DNA of 64,000 nucleotides, from positions 48,613,429 to 48,677,428 of the forward strand of contig CM049312.1 of the NCBI GenBank assembly GCA_026874595.1, written 5' to 3'. Below are positions 1 through 12,244 of this stretch, in pieces. This DNA is from Sipunculus nudus. Taxonomy: Eukaryota; Annelida; Sipuncula; Golfingiida; Sipunculidae. The notes below the pieces were generated by a model that saw only the letters and a list, made by a program, of their open reading frames with translations, ran no database searches and was not told where the DNA came from. The translations under genes were made by a program, and so were the position numbers. Each line of letters begins with the position of its first letter. Within the stretch, counting starts at the first letter, position 1.

Positions 1-565
1 AAGGTCGATATAAAATCCTGAGATAAACTGCGCATGAAAAAGATTTCTTATTCATAAATACTTGCATGCAAAATACTGAAACTGACCAGGTAGCCTTTCT
101 CCTACACATCCATGACTAAATAGCTTACACTTGGATTTTAGTAATTTGGGGTGGCGATTTTAATGTATGTCTCTCAAATATGGATGCAGATGAAGAGCAC
201 TACCAGCGGAAAGATAAATCTGTGAATTTAATAAAAAATTAATATCTGATTTTGAGTTAATAGATCTCAGAAGAATAAGAAATCCAGACTGCAGACGGTA
301 TACATGGCGTTCGAAAACCCCTTTTAAGCAACGTAGACTAAATATGTTATTGGTTGTAAACGAACTGAATACTCACGTAACTACTGTTGATATTGCTCCT
401 ACTATCTTTACTGATCACTCAGCTGTAATGTTAAAGGTAAATTATTTACCTGATGATACACACGGTCCGTCATATTTGAAGCTGAATACATCTTTATTAA
501 ACGATCCTGAATATGTGCTACTAATAAAAGAATCTATTGACTCCTTGAGGAGGACTGTACAGAAA
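1..565 (+). pseudogene. LINE (Tx1/L1-like) ORF2 endonuclease fragment
   Basis: This is the C-terminal part of an apurinic/apyrimidinic-type endonuclease, the domain that nicks target DNA for LINE retrotransposition. Visible motifs are GGDFNVCLSNMDAD near 147-190, RNPDCRRYTWR near 280-315, and TDHSAVMLK near 412-440, the usual terminal SDHxxV block. The frame is broken between these blocks (stop near 240), so it is a pseudogene. It is cut at the window edge and interrupted at 565/566 by a Helitron-like element; the reading resumes at 3,202 with WMKNRGWNFLKFK. The same LINE continues in pieces to about 10,190. A related but distinct LINE lies on the minus strand at 28.7-38.1 kb. Confidence 0.8.
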
Positions 566-3201
566 CAAGGGACCTATGGGTCACGGCGCTCAGCTGTTAT
601 ATATGATAAAAAAAATATGATTTAGAAATGAGGCACATGCTGGTTTTGTGTGGAAATAAGTATAAGTTGTATTATGAGTTGTTGTTGTTTAACTTATGCA
701 TGATTTTGATAGTACCTTTGGAGACAGGGAAGAGGATTGATTTCATTTATTTTATTAACAAATGGAGAACTATTGTCACACAGATTTTGACTTGGCCATA
801 TAACTTATAAGCAGAACATATAATATGAGTTTAACTATTTATTTAAAAAAATTACAAATATTGTCCCAGATATAATTTTTATTAAAAATAATAAGAGAAT
901 CGTATGATTTTTAAAATGAAATATAACTGAAATGATTATTAAAATAATATTAAAGAATATATTCATGAATGCATTCATGAATACATTTGGAAAGTATTTG
1001 CACTGGTATTCATATTTCATTTTTACCTGAATTCCCATTCTATATGCAAGAAATTTTATAATTGAGTACATATTGATATTCGTATTTAAATACAATTGCA
1101 AAGTATTCCCACCATGTCTGGTATTTATTCAGTTTTCACCAAACAATGGTGTTGAAAATCCAGAATGTACAAAATTCACACATTTAAATAATGATCATAA
1201 GTACCTGGTTTATGGCTTTTATTTATATTAAAAAAAATAAATGTAATATATTCATTTTGGACTAATTTCACATCAATGTACACACTAGACACAGTAGGAA
1301 TCTAGATTAATAATATCAACTGCATCTTTGTCTATCATTAATTTCCTTCATATGATTCCTAATGATTAGTAAACAATAATATGATTTACTTTTTTATTAT
1401 TAAAATTGAACTGAAAAATGCCATAGGTGACTGCATGGTGTTATATGGAATACGTGACATTCTATCCATCGAAACAAGATTCTTATATCATCAGTATCTG
1501 CAAGTTAATTCCCTATCATTATAAACTAACAAATTTTTTCTATTTTTCTTTAATTTGTTATTAAAAACCAATAAAAATTGATTAATTTATTGTTTACTGT
1601 TATGTTGTTGGTAAAAACTACTAGATGAGTTGGGTTGGACACCTGGATCAACTGTGGCTGGCCAAAAGCTGCCTGGCTACCCCAGTATATGCCTCGAATC
1701 AAGCGTGCATAATTTGCTGAAAGTTCAACAAGGTCAACATACAGGTGACTCAAGAGTGGCTGGAGAGAGCCACGGTCTGATATGGTCTAATAAAAACATT
1801 AATAAAAGCTACAATTTTTGGCCAATTTCTTTCAGCTTTCTTAACTAAAAAGCTGAAATCCTTATGTGTGCATGATATGAAAATTATATAAACAGAGCTC
1901 ACAAGAAACAAACGTGAAATGGTCAAAGTTAGGCAAAATTTAAGGTACTAATTTTATATTTATACTAATAACTTATAAAATTTTTAAAAATTCAGAACTA
2001 ATTTTGGGTATTCAATTGAATCTTGATTAAATAATGTTATATCCCTGACAAAAAATCTCTAGCTTCAGCAAGCCCCTTGTTAAGGGAGTAAATATATTTC
2101 TTGATTTTTTTACAAAGTGCATTATGTTTGGGCCCATAACTTAAAACAATTATGCAATACTGACATCATTTCTGGCATGTGCACAGAGAATATATAGAAA
2201 AACATGTATATTATATATGATTAAAGTCAGATCAGTGGTTTTGATATTAGGCAGTATTGAAGTGTAACAATGGGTTTTTAATTGAAAAATGAAGTTTTTC
2301 ATTAATATCTCAAAGGTATTAAGTCCTAGTGACCAAATTCTTGGCATGGTAGGGGATTTTGGAGACATCTAATTGTATGCCAAATTTTAGGAACGAGAGC
2401 TGAAGCTGGGGAGCTGAGCTCTTGCAAACTGCATAACACTAGCCTGATGTAAACAATATGTTACATGGTGCATGAAAACTTGAATAAAATCTACAGTTTT
2501 TGATCAACTGGTTACAAATTTTTGGTGTTAACAGACAAAATGCTAACAAAAACATGCGCAGAAAATTAAATCCACAGTACTTACAGGAAAAAAACGTGCC
2601 ATGGTCAAAGTTAGGCAAAATTAAAGGTACCAATTTTTTATTTTTGTTAATATTAAAAATATATATATAAATATATAAAATTTATTAGATTTTGATCTAA
2701 TTTTGGGTATAGAATTTAATTTTGATTAATTAAAGTTATATTACTTGAAAAAAGTTTTGTGTTAAGTGATCAAATATCTTTCCTGATTTTTTTACAAAAT
2801 GCATTATGTTCTGGCCCATAACTTTTTGAAATTATATAATACAGACATAATTTCAGGCATGTACATAGGAACTATATAGAGGAATATTTATGGTAAATAT
2901 GAGGAAAAACAGATGAGTGGTTTTGATATTAGGCAGCCCTGAAGTGTCAAAAATAGGTTTTTAATAAAAAATTGAGGTTTTTCCTTAATTTCTCAAAGGA
3001 ACAAAGTCGCAAAGACCCAGTTTTCGGCTTGGTGGGAGATCTTGGGGACATCTAACACTATGCCGAATTTTGGATTCCTAGGTCTTACGGTTTTAAAACG
3101 TGCCACATCTACGGACGGACGGACGGACGGACAGACGGACGGACGACGGACAGTGGACCACGACTATAGCTCAGATGACTTATAGTCAGCTGAGCTAAAA
3201 A
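566..3201 (+). mobile_element. Non-autonomous Helitron-like element, copy 1
   Basis: The 5' end reads CAAGGGACCTATGGGTCAC and then GCTCAGCTG; the 3' end is a GACGG-rich tract, a 29-bp near-palindrome at 3,168-3,196, and AAAAA. The flanking LINE reading frame rebuilds the empty site as ...AGAAA|TGGATG..., an A|T junction without target duplication. It has no terminal inverted repeats except a short inverted match (GCTCAGCTG near the 5' end against CAGCTGAGC at the 3' end). The interior holds two diverged copies of a ~680-bp unit (about 1,917 and 2,597 onward, each beginning GTCAAAGTTAGGCAAAAT). No transposase is encoded. The small ORFs in it look fortuitous. The Helitron label is inferred from termini and insertion mode. 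Confidence 0.75.
3100..3201 (+). repeat. 3' terminus of copy 1: GACGG tract plus palindrome
   Basis: A run of GGAC/GACGG repeats (about 3,111-3,150) is followed by a near-perfect palindrome at 3,168-3,196 (AGCTCAGATGACT pairing with AGTCAGCTGAGCT) and a TAAAAA end. The same arrangement recurs at 18,375, 47,665 and, inverted, at 30,451. A hairpin close to the 3' end is the expected termination signal of a rolling-circle element. Confidence 0.8.
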
Positions 3202-3386
3202 TGGATGAAAAATCGTGGTTGGAATTTTTAAAATTTAAATAAAAGAATTTTCAATTTAATTTGCAAAACAGAAAAAAAAGAAAAGAGAAAAGGGCAGGCA
3301 AAACTTCTTGAACAAAATTAAATTAGCCGAAGAGAACTTGATTGTAAACAGGACAAACATTATACGACAAAAAACGGCAGGAATTG
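3202..3386 (+). pseudogene. LINE ORF2 linker fragment (continues 1-565)
   Basis: Translation resumes directly after the Helitron-like element as WMKNRGWNFLKFK and continues (with stops) through a lysine-rich stretch to about NRTN. This corresponds to the WEFIKYKIREFTIKYSK segment of the second LINE at about 33,770-33,840, between endonuclease and reverse transcriptase. It is cut again at about 3,387 by the satellite array. Premature stops show it is dead. Confidence 0.65.
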
Positions 3387-6300
3387 GTACGGACTTTTTT
3401 TCGCAATGCCTGCAGATACGGGCCTGATTTTTGGTGTGTTGGCAGATAATGAGCAGTTACAGATCGAGTTCGTGTTTCGTTCCGGTTGACCTACTTTTGA
3501 CCGTTTTACGGCTCCTGAACAAAAACATTTCATAAAAAATAGAGATTGTCATGACATATACACATATACGGACTTTTTTTTCGCAATGCCTGCAGATATT
3601 GGCCTGATTTTTGGTGTGTTGGCAGATAATGACAAGTTACTGATCGAGTTCGCGTTTTGTCCAAGTTGACCTACTTTTGACCGTTTGACGGTGCCCTAAC
3701 ATAGAAAATTTCATGAAAAATATAAATTTTCATGACAAGTGCACATGTACGGAATTTTTTTAGCAATGCCTTCAGATACGGGCCTGTTTTTTTATGTGTG
3801 GGCAGATAATGACAAGTTACAGCTCGAGTTAGTTCGTGTTTTGTCTCAGTTGACCTACTATTGACCGTTTGAAGGTGCCCTAACATACAAAATTTTATGA
3901 AAAATATAAATTTTCATGGCAAGTGCACATGTACGGACTTTTTTCCGCGATGCCTGCAGATACGGGCCTGATTTTTGGTTTGTTGGCAGATAATGACAAG
4001 TTACAGATCGAGTTCGCGTTTTGTCCAAGTTGACCTACTTTTGACCGTTTGACGGTGCCCTAACATAGAAAATTTCATGAAAAATATAAATTTTCATGAC
4101 AAGTGCACATGTACGGAATTTTTTTAGCAATGCCTTCAGATACGGGCCTTTTTTTTTTAGGTGTGGGCAGATAATGACAAGTTACAGCTCGAGTTAGTTC
4201 GTGTTTTGTCTCAGTTGACCTACTTTTGACCGTTTTACGGCTCCTGAACATAGAAAATTTCATGAAAAATATAAATTTTCATGACAAGTGCACATGTACG
4301 GACTTTTTTTCGCGATGCCTGCAGATACGGGACTGATATTTGGTGTGTGGGCACATAATGACAAGTTACAGATCGAGTTAGTTCGTGTTTTGATTCAGTT
4401 GACCTACTATTGACCGTTTGAAGGTACCCTAACAGAGAAAATTTCATGAAAAATATAAATTTTCATGACAAGTGCACATGTACGGACTTTTTTTTCGCAA
4501 TGCCTGCAGATATTGGCCTGATGTTTGGTGTGTTGGCAGATAATGACAAGTTACAGATCGAGATTGCGTTTTGTCTCGGTTGGCCTTCTTTTGACCGTTT
4601 GACGGTGCCCTAACATAGAAAACTTCGTGAAAAATATAAATTTTCATGACAAGTGCACATGTACGGACTTTTTTTCGCAATGCCTGCAGATACGTGCCTG
4701 ATTTTTGGTGTGTGGACAGATAATGACCCGTTACAGATCAAGTTCGTGTTTCGTCCCGATTGACCTATTTTGACCGTTTTACGGCTCCTGAACATAGAAA
4801 ATTTCATGAAAAATATAAATTGTCATGACAAATACACATGTACGGACTTTTTTTCGCAATGCCTGCAGATATTGGCCTGATGTTCGGTATGTTGGCAGAT
4901 AATGACAAGTTACAGATCGAGTTCGCGTTTTGTACAAGTTGACCTATTTTTGACCGTTTGACTGTGCCCTAACATAGAAAACTTTATGAAAAATATAAAT
5001 TTTTATGACAAGTGCACATGTACGGACTTTTTTTCGCAATACCTGCAGATACGGGCCTGATTTTTGTGTTTGGGCAGATAATGACCAGTTACAGATCAAG
5101 TTCGTGTTTCGTCCCGGTTGACCTATTTTTGACCGTTTTACGGCTCCTGAACATAGAAAATTTCATGAAAAATAGAAATTTTCATGAGAAATGTACACGT
5201 ACAGCCTTTTTTAGCCCTCAGCTCATAGCCTGATAGGCTATTGTCATCACCGAAGCTGTGCGTCTGCCTGTCCGTCCGGCCGGCCGGCCTCCGTCCGGCG
5301 TCCGTTAACTTTTACCTTGGGAGCGGGAATCTCTAAATTGATTCACCGTTGGAATTTTATTTTCATAAGTGAAGGTGTTTATCATTATATCTCAGTCAAG
5401 TTTGAAGATGGGTGACATTGACCCATTTTTCTACATTTTAGAGCTGATTATAGAAAAACACTCAGAAGCTTATATCTCAGGAACAATTGTGTGGATTTTC
5501 ACAAAACTTACTATGATCATTGAGACTGATGATATGTACGTGCTGCATAATTTTGGTGGTGCCAACTGCAATTTCTGATTTTTTAATCATTTTTTATCGG
5601 ATTTTTCAATTTTGGCCTTGTAAGCGGGATATCTCTGAAAGGATTCACCGTTGGAATTTTATTTCATCAGTGAAGATGTATATCAATAAAATCTTGGTCA
5701 AGATGGAAGATGGGTAACCTTGACCTATTTTTCTTTGTTTTAGAGCTGATTATACAAAACCACTCAGAAACTTATATCTCAGGAAGCGTGTGGATTTTCA
5801 CAACACTGACTATGATCATTGGGAATGATGGTATGTACGTGCTGCACAATTTTGGTGGTGCCACCTGCAATTTCTGATTTTTTAATGAATTTTTATCGGA
5901 TTTTTCAACTTTCGCCTTATGTGCAGATATCTCCAAAGGTATTCAACACAGGAACTTCATTTCTTCAGTGCTATTGCATATTTACAAAATCTTGGTCAAG
6001 ATCAAAGATGGGTGATCTTGACCTTTTTTCAAGGTCACAGAGCTTAGAATAGAAAAAAAACTTAGGAGCTTATTTCTCAGGAAGCATTTGGTGGTTTGTT
6101 ATGAAATATGGTACATACCTCTCCTATTTAAATTTATAACTGATTATCAGCTTTTGGAAATATTCTAGTTTCGCAATGCAATGCTTACAGATACTGGCCT
6201 AATGTTTGGTCTGTGGGCACATAATGACCACTTACAGATCGAGTTCGCGTTTCGTCCCAGTTGACCTATTTTTGACCATATGACAGATCCTGAACATAGA

Positions 6301-6490
6301 AAATTTCATGTAAAACAGAAATTAAAAAAAAAAAATCGTACATGTATGGACTTTTTTCACAATGCCTGCAGATACTGGTCTGATTTTTGGTGTGTTGCTT
6401 GATAATGACCCGTTACAGATCGAGTTTGCATTTTGCCCTCGTTGACCGACTTTTAACCATATAACACCTCCTGAACTTAAAAAAAATTAC
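3387..6490 (+). repeat. ~180-bp satellite array, about 12 units, interrupted
   Basis: Ten adjacent units start near 3,387, 3,566, 3,748, 3,931, 4,111, 4,296, 4,480, 4,661, 4,840 and 5,020, each opening with GTACGGACTTTTTTT then GCAATGCCTGCAGATA and ending ATTTCATGAAAAATA. Unit length is 178-186 bp. Two more diverged units follow at about 6,165-6,490, after a separate element at about 5,207-6,160. The array sits inside the LINE at 1-10,190. Several minus-strand ORFs of 62-78 codons repeat with the unit and are by-products of it, not genes. Confidence 0.85.
5207..6160 (-). mobile_element. Helitron-like non-autonomous element (third terminus type)
   Basis: Read on the minus strand, the 3' end is a GGAC/CCGGCC-rich tract (about 5,265-5,300), a small hairpin (TAGCC-TATCA-GGCTA), then GAGCTGAGGGCTAAAAA. 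This matches the tract-hairpin-GCTAAAAA plan of the other elements with different hairpin bases. The interior has about three ~299-bp units (for example TTTCTGATTTTTTAAT at 5,572 and 5,871). It splits the 180-bp satellite in a T run; the satellite resumes with TTTCGCAATGC near 6,170. The 5' end (near 6,160) is uncertain. Confidence 0.5.
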
Positions 6491-6559
6491 GAAATTTTAC
6501 AAATATTTCTAATTTGCTCCAGGCGGGGGCATTCGTGTCGTTCCAACACATCTTGTTTA

Positions 6560-8560
6560 ACACATTCATCTATACCTGTTCTGTCAGAGGAGGATATAAA
6601 TATATGTAATGGATAAATAGAAAAGTCCGATATTTTAAGGGCACTAAAGAAATGAATAACAATAAAACCCCCGGAGATAATGGTCTGCCTAAAGAATTTT
6701 ATATAACTTTCTTCGATGTCATAGGTGATGATTTTACCAACTGCTTGAATAAATGTTTTATAGATGGTGTCTTGACAACAACGTCAAGCAGTAATAATAT
6801 TGATTGAGAAGCCTGGAAAGGACAATACTGTTTTAACCAATGGCGGCCAATAAGTTTACTTAATGTAGATGTAAAAGTTATTAACAAAATATTAGTGAGC
6901 CGTCTGCAGAAATCATTACCAAAATTAATATCAAACGAACAAACGGTATTCATCAAAGGCAGACGAATATCTGATACATGTTCACTGATAAGAGATATTC
7001 TGGATCACTGTGATAAGGAAGAAAAAAAAATATATTATTCGTAATAGACTTTGCTGCATCTTTTGATACAATCGACTATGGATTTATGTTTGCAACTTTG
7101 AAAAAAAATGGGGTTTGGATGCATTTCTCAGATGGGTTAAGCTATTACATACAAATTTGGAAAGTTGTGTTATAAATAACGGGTATACCATTGGCTACTT
7201 TGGGTTGAATAGGGGTACAAGGCAAGGGAACCCGCTGGCTTCATATTTATTTATTTTGTTTATTGAAACTTTAGCGTTTCTGGTACGACAAAAAAAAAAC
7301 ATTTTTATACATGGTGTTGAGATAAAGCAGTGACGACACCAAATATTTTCTCAGAGACTTATACTAAATGGAGCATTGAGCAATGGAGCAACAATTAAAA
7401 AACATATTTGGATGATTTTGCTTTAATGCGTCGACAGTTGTTAATTATAAAAAATGTGAGGCAGCGTGGTTGGGAAGAACATCCGGAAAAACAGAATTTC
7501 AAGGAGACATAAAACGGATTAATTCAGAGAAAGATGCAAAAAAATATTAGGTATTTGGTAAACAAATGATGAGAAACTTTCACATATTCTTAACTTTGAT
7601 AATTTTTTTTGAAAACATGAAGAAAATCCGGAATTTATGGCGGCAAAGGTCGTCAAGTTATGGTAGAAATACAGTTGTCAAGTCTATATATGTGTCAAAG
7701 ATTCTATATGTTCTATATATAAAGGAGCCTCCTAATGGATTTATTTAGAAGGTGAAAAATTTTATGACTGACTTCATCTTGAATGGAAGAAAACCGAAAA
7801 TAAGATATGATGTACTAATCAGCGATCGAGAAGAAGGAGGAATAAATCTCCCAGATATAGAAACCATTAGAAAAAGTCAGAGAATAATGTGGATTATACG
7901 ATTGAAAAACGTGTTAGCTGCTAATAAGTGTACAGTATTTTTAGATTTTTATTTGAAAAATGTTTGAGGTATAAAAAATATAGGGGTTAATTTTGACGCG
8001 AGCATAACGGGTAGGAAAATTTAAAAATTCTATATTCAGTGTTTAGAATTATGGTCTAGTTTTACCTCATTTGTACCAGATAATACTGAAAGTATATATC
8101 GACAGCCTTTATGGACAATAAAAATATAACAGTGGACGGGAGATCTACTTATGTAAGTTATTTAGATAAATTATGAATTCAATACATATATCATCTGTAT
8201 AGGTAAAATGGTTCTGAAAAAGATTTTAGTGATATTATACCGCACTCTTGAATGGAATATACATTATATTTTATACTTTAGCTAGCTATTCAGAGGGCAG
8301 TGCCAACAAATTGGAAACAACAGATTATATCAAAAGAAATACCTTTCACAATATATAACTGCAATACTGATGATGTTATTATCCCAGTACAGAACAAAAT
8401 GCTGCACTTGAAAAGTATTTGTTTCTACCATGTGTATTTATCTATCTAATACTTATAAAAGGAATTCGGTTCACGTTTGTTCGCAATGTTCTCTAAAACC
8501 GCGTTGTGTACAATATTGTGCCATACATCTTTTGAAAGGTTATTATCCCCGCAGTGACAA
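6560..8560 (+). pseudogene. LINE ORF2 reverse transcriptase, degenerate
   Basis: This is the RT of the same LINE as 1-565. In order: NKTPGDNGLPKEFY (about 6,660), WRPISLLNVDVKVINKIL (about 6,843), IRDILDHCDKEEKK, a damaged catalytic A block near 7,040-7,080 (reads as VIDFAASFDTID with a frameshift), RWVKLLHTNLESCVINNG (7,130), GTRQGNPLASYLF (7,214), the thumb-side WRQRSSSYGRN (about 7,637) and EGGINLPDIETIRKSQ (about 7,833). From 7,970 to 8,560 only weak similarity to the second LINE is visible (for example RQPLWTIK). Many stops and frameshifts; not functional. Confidence 0.8.
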
Positions 8561-9440
8561 AGGTGGTATGAAAATAAATAATTTTTAATGTACATATAAT
8601 TTTGAGTGATTTTTCCGTTTTTTTACCGAGCCCAGCCGAATTGCCTTCGGCAATCACCGGAATGTGTGCATCGTGGTCACTTAACCTCTAACACTAAGGA
8701 CTATTGTTAATATGAATAACGCTCGCTTTCAATGAGGGATTTGACCCACGTGCGTGGTCAGTAAAAGAGAAAAACACATGTTTCTCGCTTTATGAAATGG
8801 AGAGTTCAACCCAGGAGGATTAATGACACAACCTTATTCAAGGACCCAATTTCAGGAACAGGGCTGGGGTGGGGTGGGGTTCGGTGGTGGCAGGGGTTTC
8901 AGGCCTCATAATCTGTCTGATACGATGAAAAGAAGTTTGCGGTGGTTGAAAATGGGATACGGACCTACTGCATGGAGTCCCGCTGGGTGCGCTTCTGCTA
9001 CTTACGATGTATGCATATTTCTGTTTCCTTCTTCAGGAACAGTTTCCTTGCAACGTACATTTAATTAATCTTTCACGTGTTCCTCATATCAACCTATTCT
9101 TTATACGTCCAACGATAGAAACCAGTCAAATATCAACGAAACACTGTATGCCTCCGCGTCTCATTCTGGTTCGCAATGTAAACCATCACTGACCAGGTCT
9201 TCAAAGTAAACATACCGGGGTATGTTTTGCCACGAGCATAGTGCCACAAAATAACAGTAAAAAATATTTGTACATATCGTATTCCGAGAGTATCCCACTA
9301 AAAATCCATATTTTCTTTTAACTTTTATAATAAAAAAAATAAGCCAACATTCAATATCTCAGTAAATATATCTCCCAAACCCCGGTAAAAAGCCCGGTAT
9401 ACCGGGTTTATCAGCTGGTCATATTATAAATACTAAAAAG
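8561..9440. other. Unassigned insertion within the LINE
   Basis: About 880 bp separate the RT-side and C-terminal parts of the LINE. The start resembles a repeat end (ACCGAGCCCAGCCGAATTGC near 8,625). A poly-purine stretch GGGGTGGGGTGGGGTTCGG lies at about 8,865. The short ORFs here show no recognisable domain. I see no gene. Confidence 0.35.
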
Positions 9441-10190
9441 GGAGAACCAGTGAACATAATGAAGCTTCAGGGGGGAAAAAATGAATGGAGCTGGAAAGAA
9501 GCAGCTAAATTAGTAAACACTGTATATGTATATGCGACATTACCAGTTTAAAATTCTTCATAATGTCTTAGCGGTTAATGAAAAACTCTTCATTTAGAAA
9601 ATCTCGGATACTGAGAGATGTTCTTATTGCTTCATTCAAAGGGAAACTGTTATCCATCTATTTTGCAAGTGTCATAGGGCAGTCACGTTTTATGGACAAG
9701 TAAAGAATTGGGTTATGAAAGTAGGTATTGATATGCCTCCATTACAGGACAGTTTAATATATGTTGGATGTGAGAAAAATGAACTCAAATGTCTCCTTGA
9801 TATGTTGATATTAATTTATAAAATTGTTTATTGAAATATCGTAAGGATGTTGATGATCCGTCTTTTGTTACATTTGTTAATCATGTGGGAAATTTGGAAT
9901 TATTAGAGCGCAAAGTGGCGGTGAAGAAAAAGATGTTAGACCTACATGATGATAAATGGGGTAAAGTAATGCCTCTGTTTAAGAATCAGATGATATGTAA
10001 TTGAATGTAATATTTATGTAATCCGCTTTTCTTTGTATAAAAATTATGTCCACTGTCACATGCATAAAAGTTATATACACTATCACATGCATGTTCAACT
10101 TTGAAGGTCTGTCGGTGATAAAAAAACAAGGCCTACAGGCCTAATGCGACCCTGTGCAGGGTTTATGAGTATGAATGTTTTTTTTTTTTT
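9441..10190 (+). pseudogene. LINE ORF2 C-terminal domain and 3' end
   Basis: The translated sequence contains a Cys-rich block, CSYC then ETVIHLFCKC (about 9,625-9,672), matching CDYC...ETLFHLFCQC in the second LINE at 29.4 kb. It ends KVMPLFKNQMICN followed by a stop near 10,002. The following 190 bp (AAGGCCTACAGGCCTAATGC and a run of T) look like LINE 3' UTR. Frame breaks occur near 9,550-9,600 and 9,830. This closes the LINE that begins before the window. Confidence 0.7.
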
Positions 10191-10284
10191 AAATTTAATA
10201 TTGATCCTTTTTAATCCTGCATATTTACCTTAGTCATTATGATTTCAGCAAAATGGACATTTCGGACCTGCAAATTTCAGACTA

Positions 10285-11175
10285 GGACATTTTAAAACTA
10301 GAATATGGGTAGTCGACCAGCGACTATGTGTATCCGCAGAAATCAGAGTGGGACAGGTGAAGTGAGGCATGGATTAAGTGGCATGGGGAATAGAGTGAGG
10401 TGTGTTGAATATTAGCATGGATATCTGCAGAGTAAACCTGAATGTAGGTGGCGCCACCTGTCATAAAATCAAGAAAGCTGTCCAGGATGTATAAACCTGC
10501 TAAATTTCAGGTGGATAAGTCAAACCACTTCTAAGATATGAGTGATTTTATCCCAAGGAATATGAACAGATGGGTGCTGTGCATTAATGGTTGCAGGTGA
10601 CGCCACCAGTTTTGCCTATGATGAAGAGCAATGTGAGATCTATACATAACAAAATTTTGGCCCAACGGTCAAACGGTTCCCAAGATATGAGCTTGGATGT
10701 CTGCAGAGTAAACCTGAATGTAGGTGGCGCCACCTGTCATAAAATCGAGAGTGCTGTCCAGGATGTATTAACCTGCTAAATTTCAGGTGGATAAGTCCAC
10801 CCACCTCTGAGATATGAAAGATTTTATCCCAAGGCAGATGAACAGATGGGTGCTGTGCATTAATGGTTGCAGGTGACGCCACCAGTTTTGCCTATGATGA
10901 AGAGCAATGTGAGATCTATACATAGGTGGCGCCATCTGTCATAAAATCGAGAAATCTGTCCAGGATGTATAAACCTGCAAAATTTCAGTGTATAAGTCAA
11001 ACTACTGCTGAGATGAGTGATTTTATCTCAAGGCAGATGAACAGATGGACGCTGTGCAAAAATGGTAGCAGTTGGCGCCACCATTTTTAGTGTATGTTAT
11101 AAAGCTATCAAAGGGCTACATTTGCGCTAAATTTTTAGCCTGATAGGTCAAACGGATCCCGAGATATGCGGGTTT
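10285..11175 (+). repeat. Tandem array B1 with GGTGGCGCCACC cores
   Basis: A leader (about 10,285-10,420, AACTAGAATATGGGTAG...GAGTGAGGTGTGTTG) precedes units of about 276 bp. Each unit has two half-units, one with GTAGGTGGCGCCACCTGTCA (10,446; 10,722; variant 10,924) and one with TTGCAGGTGACGCCACCAG (10,595; 10,870; variant 11,072). GAGATATGA-type segments lie between. The same array type, with a matching leader, recurs at 14,405-15,915. No coding capacity is seen. Confidence 0.8.
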
Positions 11176-11660
11176 ATGTGTGGAAACAGACGCACAAATG
11201 GACGCTGGGCAGCGAGGAAAGGTCAGAGCTCAACCAAAAATGAGGGCACAACAGTTCACATGTGACCTGATGATAAACCCAATTCACTTAAAATGCAAAC
11301 CAAGTTTTTTTCAAACAGTTGAAAGATATAGTTCCAATAATCTGGGAATTTTGCATCTAAACATTGTCTAGACACTCCCCCCGAGCCAGGTCAGTTGCCA
11401 TGGTGATGTCTGGACCCCACCTGTTTGTACTGAGTGACCTCTTGACTTGGCTGCTGAAACTCAAATCTGTTTTCAAATACAGAAAGCCTTTTTCAATTGG
11501 CTACAATATTTTTTTAAACTGTATTTACCCAATCTAATCTTATAAAACTGGCAGAACCCTACCATAGAATAATTCTTGTAAAGTTTAAACCAATCAGCTT
11601 AACAGTTTCATCATAAATCAGTGTATAAGCTAGAAGAATTTAAAATTACATTTTCGCTTG
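11176..11660. other. Unassigned spacer between array B1 and element D1
   Basis: The end of array B1 runs into GGACGCTGGGCAGCGAGG and a stretch with no repeat elsewhere in the window that I could recognise. It may be internal to a larger element that starts near 10.2 kb and ends at 12,185. No gene is seen. Confidence 0.3.
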
Positions 11661-11664
11661 TAAA

Positions 11665-12185
11665 AAACACATCAATGTAGGTGGCGCCACCAATAACTCA
11701 AAATCAGATATGACATATGTGACAAACATTGGTATAAAATTTGGTGATATAGCTCTAGCCGTTTCGGAGATTTTAATTTTAGTGTGCTTTTTTGGACAGA
11801 TGACTAAGTTCAACCTCCTGTAACTCGGCCAAAAATCTCCGAACTGGTACCATTCGAACAAACTTGAGAGAGATTGTTCCAGGGATCATTTCTGTGAAAT
11901 ATTGGACAATCTGGCTGGACAGTTTCAGAGAAGAAGATTTTTAAAGGTTTTTAAGCTTTTTCTCTATAAAATCTAAATTAATGCAGATACCCAATAATAA
12001 GCTCCAGGGCACCAAGTTTCACATGTGACTAATTCTTACATATAATTTGGAGCTGCTAGCTCCGACGGTTTCTGACTTACAACCATGGACGGCGGAAACC
12101 CAGCCCTGTACGGCGGAAGGCGGACGGCTGACGATGGACGGACGACGCTGCGCCATCGCATAAGCTCACAGGTTCGCTAAAAAAA
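11665..12185 (+). mobile_element. Helitron-like element, D-type terminus, copy 1
   Basis: It shares a whole block with 48,910-49,381: GGTGGCGCCACCAATA, then ATAAAATTTGGTGA, GTAACTCGGCCA, and a 3' end with CGG/GACGG tracts, GCCATCGCATAAGCTC, and AGGTTCGCTAAA. GAGC...GCTC around GCATAA can form a small hairpin. The ending CTAAA plus GACGG tract is the same plan as the elements ending at 3,201 and 18,408, with different hairpin bases. The left edge given is only where similarity to the second copy begins; the true 5' end may lie upstream, even beyond array B1. Confidence 0.6.
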
Positions 12186-12244
12186 TAATGAAAATTTATT
12201 GAGGTGAAATTATTCTGAGACAACCCTCTAGAAAAAAAAACTTA

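Noticed and set aside
3160-3200. tRNA or tRNA-derived SINE (TAGCTCAG resembles an A box)
   Set aside because: The sequence is a palindrome with no cloverleaf, no B box at the right distance, and lies at the element's 3' end.
3671-4807. Minus-strand ORFs of 62-78 codons with related peptides (CHENLYFS)
   Set aside because: They recur with the 180-bp satellite unit and differ only as the unit differs; no sign of protein-level constraint.
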